A DNA stretch of 47,483 bases, taken from an uncultured Finegoldia sp. (GTDB lineage: Bacteria > Bacillota > Clostridia > Tissierellales > Peptoniphilaceae). Numbering within the stretch: the stretch's first letter is position 1; the number at the start of each line of letters is the position of its first letter. The notes beneath the pieces were generated by a model that was not told where the DNA came from, did no database searches, and worked only from the letters and a program-made list of their open reading frames with translations. The position numbers and the translations under genes are program-made. This document shows, one piece after another, positions 41,119 through 47,483 of this stretch. Where the stretch lies: positions 1 through 47,483 of the forward strand of contig NZ_CAMXVC010000009.1 in the NCBI RefSeq assembly GCF_947252345.1. Direction: 5' to 3'.

Positions 41119-41147
41119 TTGTTATTATCTACAATTTGTAGTATTAT
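41119..41147 (+). promoter_or_regulatory. Nitroreductase promoter containing the palindrome CTACAA-T-TTGTAG
   Basis: TTGTTA (41119-41124), 17-base spacer, TATTAT (41142-41147). The perfect inverted repeat CTACAATTTGTAG (41129-41141) fills the spacer and also lies just upstream of the divergent helicase promoter, so one regulator could act on both genes. Confidence 0.6.
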
Positions 41148-41182
41148 AAAGATATAAGAATTATGATAAGGGGTAAATTTAT

Positions 41183-41983
41183 ATGTCAATGAATGAATTT
41201 TTGGAAAATAGAAAATCTATAAGAGATTTCAAATCAAAAGATTTAAGCAGTGATGATATTAAAAAAGTAGAATCTATTATTTTTGATATAAATAACAAAG
41301 CAAAAACTCATGGTGTATTATACAAATTACACAAAGATGGCTCTGCTATTTTTAATGCACTTGATGGTCAAGGTGGATATGAAGGATGTATGATTAAAGC
41401 TAATCATTATATTTCTATGCACGCAGATAAAAACAATGAGGATTCTATGATTTTTGGTGCATATTATTTGGAAAATTTGATTACAAAACTAGACGAACTT
41501 AACGTTGGAAGTTGTTGGGTAACTATTTCAAAAGCATCAGAAGATTCTAAAAAAGCTGCATTTGATGGTGAAAGCGATGTGGACTTCTTATTAGCTCTTG
41601 GATACGCTCCAAGTGAATTAGGATTCGGTAAAAAGAGATTCAGTTCAAGAATCGGAGTTGAGGATTTTGTATTTGACAAATCATTATCTACTCCAATTGA
41701 CATAGAAAAACTAGAAAATTATGGTTTGGATGAGTTGTTTAGTTATTTGAGATTTGCTCCTTCAACTAAGAATGAACAACCTTGGAGGTTTGTTCTAAAC
41801 AATGACGATTTTGATATGTATATAGAAAATTATAAAGGAATTGACAATTTAATAGATGCTGGTATAGTTATGTATTATTACACAGAATTAGCACATTACA
41901 ATAGCATTGAAGTTGAGTGGAAAGTAAAAGATGATATTAAGGATACTGCTAATTTCAAATACATTGCATCTGTCAATTTTTAA
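41183..41983 (+). CDS. Nitroreductase family protein (TM1586-like)
   Basis: 266 residues. FMN-dependent nitroreductase fold in a pseudo-duplicated form. MNEFLENRKSIRDFKSKDLS at the N-terminus is the FMN-phosphate-binding type start, and LNVGSCWVTI and the later LRFAPSTKNEQPWRFVL are typical of this subgroup. Substrate unknown; NAD(P)H-dependent reduction of quinones or nitro compounds is usual in the family. It is divergent from the helicase and ends at its own terminator. Confidence 0.87.
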   Translation: MSMNEFLENRKSIRDFKSKDLSSDDIKKVESIIFDINNKAKTHGVLYKLHKDGSAIFNALDGQGGYEGCMIKANHYISMHADKNNEDSMIFGAYYLENLITKLDELNVGSCWVTISKASEDSKKAAFDGESDVDFLLALGYAPSELGFGKKRFSSRIGVEDFVFDKSLSTPIDIEKLENYGLDELFSYLRFAPSTKNEQPWRFVLNNDDFDMYIENYKGIDNLIDAGIVMYYYTELAHYNSIEVEWKVKDDIKDTANFKYIASVNF

Positions 41984-41993
41984 ATAGTATAAG

Positions 41994-42017
41994 AAAGCCT
42001 TTAAATAGGCTTTTTTT
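41994..42017 (+). terminator. Terminator after the nitroreductase gene
   Basis: AAAGCCT/AGGCTTT with a 6-base loop and a T run. Confidence 0.85.
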
Positions 42018-42051
42018 ATAAATAACGTTCTATTTCAAGGAGGATAATGAA

Positions 42052-42849
42052 ATGAAAAAGAAGTTTTTATTATTAATGTTAGTGGGGTGTTTAATTATGA
42101 CAAGTTGTGCCAAAAACAACAAGGAAAATAAAGAAGAAAAGAAAACTGAACAAAAGGCTGAAGCTCAAAATGTAAGCTTATTTGCAGCGGCTTCTCTTGA
42201 AGAATCTCTAGGAAAAATAATTCCTGAATTTGAAAAAGAAAATAATTGTAAAGTTGATGTAAACTTAGCTAGTTCAGGAAAATTACAAAAACAAATAGAA
42301 CAAAAAGCTCCTTGCGATGTATTTGTATCAGCCGGAAAAAAACAAGTAAAAGCTCTTGAAGAAAAAGGCTTGGTAAAAGAATCAAAGAGTTTATTAAAAA
42401 ACAAATTAGTTATTGTTAAAAACAAAGAAACTGATGTTAAAATTGCAAAAATCGAAGATTTGGAAAATGTCAAAGGAAAGATTGCTGTAGCTGAATTGGA
42501 AACTGTTCCTGTTGGTCAATACACAAAACAAAGTTTGACACACTTCAATTTGCTCGACAAGCTTCAATCAAAATTCGTGTACGGAAAAAATGTAAAAGAC
42601 ACATTGAGATTTGTTGACAGCAAAGAAGCAGATGTTGCATTTGTTTATTCTTCTGATGCTATAACAGATGACAAAGTTGATGTTGCATTTAGCGTGGATG
42701 GAAGTTCTCACAAGCCAATTATTTACCCAATAACTAAGACAACTTACTCTAAGAACTCAGAGTTACAAAATAAATTATATGAATTTTTGCAAAACAAAAT
42801 TTCTGAAGGATATTTTAAAGAAGCGGGATTTGAATTAGCAAATGAATAA
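42052..42849 (+). CDS. modA: Molybdate ABC transporter substrate-binding lipoprotein ModA
   Basis: 265 residues. A lipoprotein signal ends IMTSC (Cys19), followed by a Lys/Glu-rich linker. The ModA fold includes LFAAASLEESL, NLASSGKLQKQIEQ, PCDVFVSAGKKQVKALEEKGLV and DVAFVYSSDA. It captures molybdate or tungstate outside the membrane and delivers it to ModB. AAGGAGGA site; overlaps modB by 8 bases. Confidence 0.95.
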   Translation: MKKKFLLLMLVGCLIMTSCAKNNKENKEEKKTEQKAEAQNVSLFAAASLEESLGKIIPEFEKENNCKVDVNLASSGKLQKQIEQKAPCDVFVSAGKKQVKALEEKGLVKESKSLLKNKLVIVKNKETDVKIAKIEDLENVKGKIAVAELETVPVGQYTKQSLTHFNLLDKLQSKFVYGKNVKDTLRFVDSKEADVAFVYSSDAITDDKVDVAFSVDGSSHKPIIYPITKTTYSKNSELQNKLYEFLQNKISEGYFKEAGFELANE

Positions 42850-43525
42850 AGATATTATGATGCCTATTATCATAAGCGTAAAGGTATCCATAATTGCAAC
42901 AATCATAACATCAATAATGTCAATATTAATTGCTTGGTTGATGGTTAGATACAACAAAAAAAACGGCAGTATACTAGAGGCAATAATTACATTGCCTCTT
43001 GTTTTACCACCGTCCATTTTAGGATATATACTTTTGTTAATAATAGGAAATAACGGATTGATAGGTAAATTTTTTTATGATAACTTTGATTTGAGTATAA
43101 TTTTCACGTGGAAAGCGTGCGTGATAGCTTCTGTTATAGTTTCGTTTCCACTTATGTACCAAAACTGCAAATCTTCATTTCAAAGTATCGACAAAAAGAT
43201 TTTAAATGCAGCAAGAACAATGGGTGCTAGCGAATGGAAAATATTTTTCAAATTGGCTATTCCATTGTCATATACTGGAATAATTAGCGGATTGGTATTG
43301 GCTTTTGCGAGAAGCTTGGGGGAATTTGGTGCGACTATGATGGTTGCTGGAAATATTCCATATAAAACACAAACAATTCCACTTGCTATGTATTATGCAG
43401 TTGAACGTGGTGACCAAAAAATCGCAAATACTTTAATGATAGTAGTTGTTGTATTTTCATTTTCGTTGATATATTTTTTAAATCGATGGATTGAAAAAAG
43501 AAGGAGTAGAAATGCTGAAGTGTAA
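42842..43525 (+). CDS. modB: Molybdate ABC transporter permease ModB
   Basis: 227 residues with about five membrane helices. The ABC permease coupling loop is visible as AARTMGASEWKIFFKLAIPLS, followed by FARSLGEFGATMMVAGN, which is specific to ModB and related oxyanion permeases. It starts within modA and ends within modC. Confidence 0.96.
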   Translation: MNKDIMMPIIISVKVSIIATIITSIMSILIAWLMVRYNKKNGSILEAIITLPLVLPPSILGYILLLIIGNNGLIGKFFYDNFDLSIIFTWKACVIASVIVSFPLMYQNCKSSFQSIDKKILNAARTMGASEWKIFFKLAIPLSYTGIISGLVLAFARSLGEFGATMMVAGNIPYKTQTIPLAMYYAVERGDQKIANTLMIVVVVFSFSLIYFLNRWIEKRRSRNAEV

Positions 43526-44126
43526 AATAATAAAAAAACTAAATCATTTTTCTCTCGATGTTGAATTTCAAGTAGATAATGAAATTACGTGCATAATGGG
43601 ACAATCAGGAAGTGGGAAAACATCTATATTAAACTCTATAGCAGGATTGTTGAAGCCTGATGTAGGAGAGATTATCCTTGATGAAAATGTGCTTTTTTCC
43701 AATCAAATCAATTTAAAACCTCAGCAAAGAAATATTGGATATGTTTTTCAAGATTACGCACTATTTCCGAATATGAGTGTAAAAAGCAACATATTTTTTA
43801 TGAGTCCAGACGAAAATTACACTAATTCTCTGATTAAAAAATTGGAGATAGAGTATTTACTGGAAAATTATCCCAACACTCTTTCGGGTGGGGAAAAACA
43901 AAAAGTATCAATAGTAAGAGCTTTGGCTAACAAACCTAAACTTTTGCTAATGGATGAACCATTCAGCTCGATTGACGAAAAATTCAAAAACAAATTCTAC
44001 GAAGAACTAATTGAAATTAAGGAATTTTTGGATATACCAATAATTATGGTAACTCATAATAGAGCAGAGGCAGAAATATTGGCTCATAGAGTTATTTTCA
44101 TAGACAAAGGAAACATTATCAAGTAG
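43512..44126 (+). CDS. modC: Molybdate ABC transporter ATP-binding protein ModC, short form
   Basis: 204 residues. Walker A GQSGSGKT (30-37), ABC signature LSGGE (124-128) and Walker B LLLMDEP (144-150) are all intact. The protein stops right after the ATPase domain and lacks the C-terminal TOBE/Mop molybdate-sensing domain of E. coli ModC (352 residues), so trans-inhibition by molybdate is not expected. AAGGAG at 43501 sets the start. It overlaps modB by 14 bases. Confidence 0.93.
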   Translation: MLKCKIIKKLNHFSLDVEFQVDNEITCIMGQSGSGKTSILNSIAGLLKPDVGEIILDENVLFSNQINLKPQQRNIGYVFQDYALFPNMSVKSNIFFMSPDENYTNSLIKKLEIEYLLENYPNTLSGGEKQKVSIVRALANKPKLLLMDEPFSSIDEKFKNKFYEELIEIKEFLDIPIIMVTHNRAEAEILAHRVIFIDKGNIIK

Positions 44127-44167
44127 TGTTTAATGTTATTAGTTAGGTAGTTTCTTATTTTTTGGTG

Positions 44168-44178
44168 TATAATATAAT
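44168..44178 (+). promoter_or_regulatory. Possible -10 region of the rnr operon
   Basis: TATAATATAAT offers two overlapping -10 boxes. No good -35 box is visible. No terminator hairpin is seen after modC, so read-through from the mod genes is also possible. Confidence 0.35.
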
Positions 44179-44202
44179 ATAGAACTTTCTAGGAGGTAAT
44201 TA

Positions 44203-46308
44203 ATGAAGATTAAGCACAAAGTTCTCAATATTGTTAATTCAAAAGATTATGTACCGATAAGTTTTAATGGGTTAGCTCATAAACTAGATATAGAAAAAAG
44301 AGACTATAAAATATTTCATAAAGTAATTGATGAACTAAAAAAAGACAATAAAATCATCATAGATAAAAATTTAAATATAATTCCTATTTCTCAGCAAAAA
44401 GCATTTACTGGAGTTTTACAAGGTTCAGGAAGTGATTTTTGCTATTTTATTCCAGATGATGAAAATGTTGATGATATTTTTATCGCAAAAAATGATTTAA
44501 ATGGAGCTATTCACAAAGACAGAGTTTTGGTTTTGATAACCACTGAAAAGAAAGCAAACAGAAGCGCTGAAGGAAAGGTAATTCAAATAATTTCAAGAGA
44601 AAACAAAAAAATTGTTGGAACATTTGATGAACAAAAGGGATATGGGTTTGTAATACCAGATGATAAAAAATATGGATTTGATGTTTTTGTGCAAGCTGGA
44701 AATAAAAATGCTGCAAAGAATAATGATAAAGTAGTTGTAAAATTGACAAAAACTCCATCGAAAAAGCACAAAAACCCCGAAGGTGTTATTGTTGAAGTGT
44801 TAGGAGCTTTTGATGAACCAGGAATAGACATATACTCTATAGCAAAGCAATACAACTTGCCATATGAATTTCCTAAGAAAGTAAAATTACAAGCTTCAGA
44901 GATAGACCAAAATGTTGAAGAATCTGATAAAAAGAACAGAATTGATTTCAGAAACTTACTAACAGTGACAATAGACGGAAAAGATGCAAAAGATTTTGAT
45001 GATGCGATAAGCATAGAAAAAGAAGACAACAATTTTATTCTTTATGTTCATATTGCTGATGTAAGCCATTATGTTAAGAAAAACACAGCTATTGACAAGG
45101 AGGCTTTCAGAAGAGGGACAAGTGTTTATATGTTAGATAGAGTTATTCCTATGCTTCCAATTGAATTATCTAACGGAATATGTTCATTAAATCCCGGTGT
45201 TGATAGATTATGCTTAACTGTGAAAATGAAAATTTCTCCAACAGGAAAAACTCTGGACTATAAGTTCTACGAATCAGTCATAAACTCCAATTACAGGTTG
45301 GTTTACACAAATGTTTCAGATTTTTTAGAAAACAAAAACAAATCCAATTTCAGTGAAGAATTGAAGTATAAACTTTCTGTTATGAGAGATTTATATGAGA
45401 TATTGGGCGCTAGAAGAGAAAAAAGGGGAAGCATAGATTTAGATTTTCCAGAAACTAAAATTGTATTAGACGAAAACTCCAGAGTAATTGATGTGGAAAA
45501 AGAAGAAAGAAGAGTTGCAAACAAAATAATTGAAGAATTTATGTTAATTACCAATGAAACAGTTGCGGGACATTTTGGATATTTGGATAGACCATTTTTG
45601 TATAGAGTTCATGAAGAGCCAGACGAGGAAAAAGTCAATACATTTAAAAGAATATTGTCCAATTTTGGATACCATTTGAAGGGAAAAAATCTTTACTCGA
45701 AAGACTATCAAAAAATACTAAACGAGTTGGAAGAAAAGCCCGAAAAACCTCTTCTATCTTCATTGTTATTGAGGTCGATGCAAAAAGCTGAATACAGTGA
45801 ACAGCCGAATATGCACTTTGGATTGTCATCAATGTTTTACACCCACTTCACATCGCCAATAAGAAGATATCCGGATTTGTTCATTCATAGAATAGTCAAG
45901 AATTTTATAAATCACAAATCAGATACTAATAATGAAAAAGAGTTTATAAAATACATCAAAGACATCGCAAAACAATGTTCACTCACGGAAAGAAGAGCCG
46001 ATGAAGCGCAAAGAGAAGCAATTGATATGAAATCTGCAGAATTTATGCAAAAACATATTAATGATGAGTACGAAGGAGTAATAAGTTCGCTTACTAAATT
46101 TGGGATTTTTGTTCAACTTGACAACACAATCGAAGGTTTAGTACAATTTCAGACGATGATTGATGATTATTATATTTTCGATGAAAATAATTATACAGTT
46201 TATGGAGAACACTCTAAAAAAACATATAAAATTGGACAAAAAGTAAAAGTAAAAGTTATTAATAGCGATAAGGATAAGCGTCAAATAGATTTTGAATTTG
46301 TAAATTAA
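44203..46308 (+). CDS. rnr: Ribonuclease R
   Basis: 701 residues. An N-terminal winged-helix-like region (about 1-65) is followed by cold-shock-type OB domains (FTGVLQGSGSDFCYFIPDD; GTFDEQKGYGFVIPDD). The RNB catalytic domain has TIDGKDAKDFDDAISIE carrying the metal-binding aspartates. The C-terminal S1 domain is YEGVISSLTKFGIFVQLDNTIEGLVQF. It degrades structured RNA 3'-5'. It directly precedes smpB, the common arrangement that joins mRNA decay with trans-translation. Ribosome site AGGAGG. Confidence 0.97.
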   Translation: MKIKHKVLNIVNSKDYVPISFNGLAHKLDIEKRDYKIFHKVIDELKKDNKIIIDKNLNIIPISQQKAFTGVLQGSGSDFCYFIPDDENVDDIFIAKNDLNGAIHKDRVLVLITTEKKANRSAEGKVIQIISRENKKIVGTFDEQKGYGFVIPDDKKYGFDVFVQAGNKNAAKNNDKVVVKLTKTPSKKHKNPEGVIVEVLGAFDEPGIDIYSIAKQYNLPYEFPKKVKLQASEIDQNVEESDKKNRIDFRNLLTVTIDGKDAKDFDDAISIEKEDNNFILYVHIADVSHYVKKNTAIDKEAFRRGTSVYMLDRVIPMLPIELSNGICSLNPGVDRLCLTVKMKISPTGKTLDYKFYESVINSNYRLVYTNVSDFLENKNKSNFSEELKYKLSVMRDLYEILGARREKRGSIDLDFPETKIVLDENSRVIDVEKEERRVANKIIEEFMLITNETVAGHFGYLDRPFLYRVHEEPDEEKVNTFKRILSNFGYHLKGKNLYSKDYQKILNELEEKPEKPLLSSLLLRSMQKAEYSEQPNMHFGLSSMFYTHFTSPIRRYPDLFIHRIVKNFINHKSDTNNEKEFIKYIKDIAKQCSLTERRADEAQREAIDMKSAEFMQKHINDEYEGVISSLTKFGIFVQLDNTIEGLVQFQTMIDDYYIFDENNYTVYGEHSKKTYKIGQKVKVKVINSDKDKRQIDFEFVN

Positions 46309-46320
46309 TAAGGAATTAAA

Positions 46321-46770
46321 ATGAGCGATATAAAATTATTAGCAAACAATAAAAAAGCACGTCACGAATATTTTATTGAAGATGTATATGAATGTGGAAT
46401 TGAATTAGTGGGCACTGAAGTGAAATCAATCAAGAATGGAAAAGTTTCAATCAAAGAAAGCTATTGTATGATTGAAAATATGGAGGTTTTTGTATATTCA
46501 ATGAATGTGAGCCCGTATACACAAGGAAATATTTTCAATGTAGATAGCTTAAGAAAGAGAAAATTGTTGATGCATAAATCTGAAATCAGAAAATTAATTG
46601 GCAAAACAAAAGAACAAGGATACACATTGATTCCGCTTCGAGTTTATGATAAAAATGGATTGATTAAAGTTGAGATTGCACTTGCCAAAGGTAAAAATCT
46701 CTATGATAAGAGAGATACACTTAAAAAACGAGATGATTTGAGAAATATGCAAAGGGCAATGAGAAGATAA
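46321..46770 (+). CDS. smpB: SsrA-binding protein SmpB
   Basis: 149 residues, standard length. NKKARHEYFIEDVYECGIELVGTEVKSIKNGKVSIKESY spans the first 50 residues, followed by AKGKNLYDKRDTLKKRD and a basic tail. SmpB carries tmRNA into stalled ribosomes. No ssrA gene is visible in the window. rqcH, the second rescue route, starts 9 bases later. Confidence 0.98.
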   Translation: MSDIKLLANNKKARHEYFIEDVYECGIELVGTEVKSIKNGKVSIKESYCMIENMEVFVYSMNVSPYTQGNIFNVDSLRKRKLLMHKSEIRKLIGKTKEQGYTLIPLRVYDKNGLIKVEIALAKGKNLYDKRDTLKKRDDLRNMQRAMRR

Positions 46771-46779
46771 GGAGATACA

Positions 46780-47439
46780 ATGAGTTTTGATGGAATTGTA
46801 ACAAAATCCGTAGTAGATGATATAAAAACAAAATTAATAGGTGGCAAAATCAGTAAAGTAAATCAACCAGATAAAAACGAATTGGATTTGACGATTTACA
46901 ACAATAAACAAAATTATAAACTTCTTATTTCTGCATCCTCATCATTACCGAGGATGCATTTTACAAATGAAAATAAGAAAAATCCAATCGAGGCGTTTAA
47001 TTTTTGTATGTTGATGCGCAAATATTTACAAGGAGCTGTTATATCAAATATATATCAAGAATCTATGGACAGAATAGTTGGTATAGATATAAAAAGCCGC
47101 GATGAAATGGGATATGATATGAATTTTACCTTAGTAATAGAGTTAATGGGTAAACATTCAAACATAATTTTAATTGAAAAAGAAAGTCGAATGATAGTGG
47201 ATTCTATAAAGAGAATAAGCTTCGACAATAAAAGCATTAGACAAATTTTGCCAAAAACGAAATACGAGTTTATTCAAGATGATAAAGTTAATATACAAAA
47301 ATCAGGGAAATTGCCTAGTGAGTTCGAAAATGAAAACACAAAAATTCAACAGTTGTTTTATAGAAATTACACTGGATTTTCCCCTACAATAGCCAAGGAA
47401 ATTTGTTTGAGAGCCGATTTGGATTTTGATATCAAATAC
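46780..47439 (+). CDS. rqcH: Rqc2 homologue RqcH (NFACT N-terminal domain), 3' end missing
   Basis: 220 genomic codons of a protein normally about 550-590 residues. The N-terminus MSFDGIVTKSVVDDIKTKLIGGKISKVNQPDKNEL and the later GKHSNIILIE identify the NFACT-N (FbpA/RqcH) domain. RqcH adds alanine tails to nascent chains stuck on 50S subunits. Start set by AAGGAGA. The frame runs on past 47439 only through adapter sequence, so the last 14 apparent residues (starting LSLIHISEPTRP) are artefact. The real gene continues outside this contig. Confidence 0.93.
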
Positions 47440-47483
47440 CTGTCTCTTATACACATCTCCGAGCCCACGAGACCGTTATTCTA
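47440..47483 (+). other. Illumina Nextera adapter read-through (non-genomic)
   Basis: 47440-47458 is the Nextera mosaic end CTGTCTCTTATACACATCT. 47459-47473 is CCGAGCCCACGAGAC, the Read 2 side of the adapter. The last ten bases, CGTTATTCTA, have the length of an i7 index. These 44 bases should be trimmed. Confidence 0.98.

Noticed and set aside
41088..41189. Longer N-terminus for the UvrD-like helicase
   Set aside because: It would cover its own -10 box and the nitroreductase promoter, and lacks a ribosome site. The family N-terminus begins at MKFTENQLKAI.
43491..43511. ModC start seven codons upstream
   Set aside because: AAGGAG at 43501-43506 fits ATG 43512, and the family begins with the short strand that follows it.

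Overview
The window is a gene-dense, strongly AT-rich chromosomal segment from a low-GC Gram-positive bacterium. Gene order (mraZ-rsmH-ftsL-pbp-mraY-murD-ftsW-murG-ftsQ-ftsZ; alaS-ireB-ruvX-DUF1292-fur-rnj; yggS-sepF-ylmG-ylmH-lspA), a sortase, a T-box leader and strong AGGAGG ribosome sites all indicate a Firmicute. The mix suggests an anaerobic, non-sporulating coccus of the Peptoniphilaceae (Finegoldia-like). That placement is an inference from gene content and base composition, not from a database search.

Layout: 1-360 holds two identical tRNA-Lys(CUU) genes in tandem. 424-2240 holds a small membrane protein plus HAD phosphatase pair and a convergent class A sortase. 2338-13586 is the division and cell-wall (dcw) cluster, with its own promoter and a three-repeat MraZ operator, ending with ftsZ-nrdR. 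It has no ftsA, murC, murB or ddl, and a 331-bp AT-rich gap lies between ftsQ and ftsZ. 13680-23379 holds rarA, asnS, a leucine T-box with leuS, an Rrf2 regulator with a palindromic operator on its own promoter, an AI-2E-family permease and alaS. 23391-28742 holds ireB, ruvX, a DUF1292 gene, fur, RNase J, a YlbF-family gene and the tRNA wobble-modification pair trmR/trhP. 28783-34216 runs from an HlyD-like adaptor through yggS, sepF, ylmG, ylmH, lspA and ung to an rluD-like gene. 34231-37379 holds degV, four tRNAs (Thr, His, two Leu), a GH73-type glucosaminidase and a lipoprotein nuclease. 37551-44126 holds a DUF1002 secreted protein, ahpC, a short UvrD-like helicase, a nitroreductase and modABC. 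44203 to the end holds rnr-smpB-rqcH, a ribosome-rescue and RNA-decay group.

Functionally this is mostly housekeeping: septation and peptidoglycan synthesis, aminoacyl-tRNA synthesis, RNA decay, and rescue of stalled ribosomes. SepF at 30632 is a plausible FtsZ membrane tether in place of the FtsA missing from the dcw cluster.

The final 44 bases (47440-47483) are not genomic. They are Illumina Nextera adapter read-through, so the rqcH fragment is real only to 47439. No CRISPR array, prophage, intact insertion sequence or obvious new defence system is visible. The best leads are regulatory: two apparently leaderless genes, perfect palindromes, a GGGTTCAGG motif found three times beside tRNA loci and a secreted-protein gene, and a TACAA/TTGTA motif at the promoters of ftsZ, ahpC and the nitroreductase.
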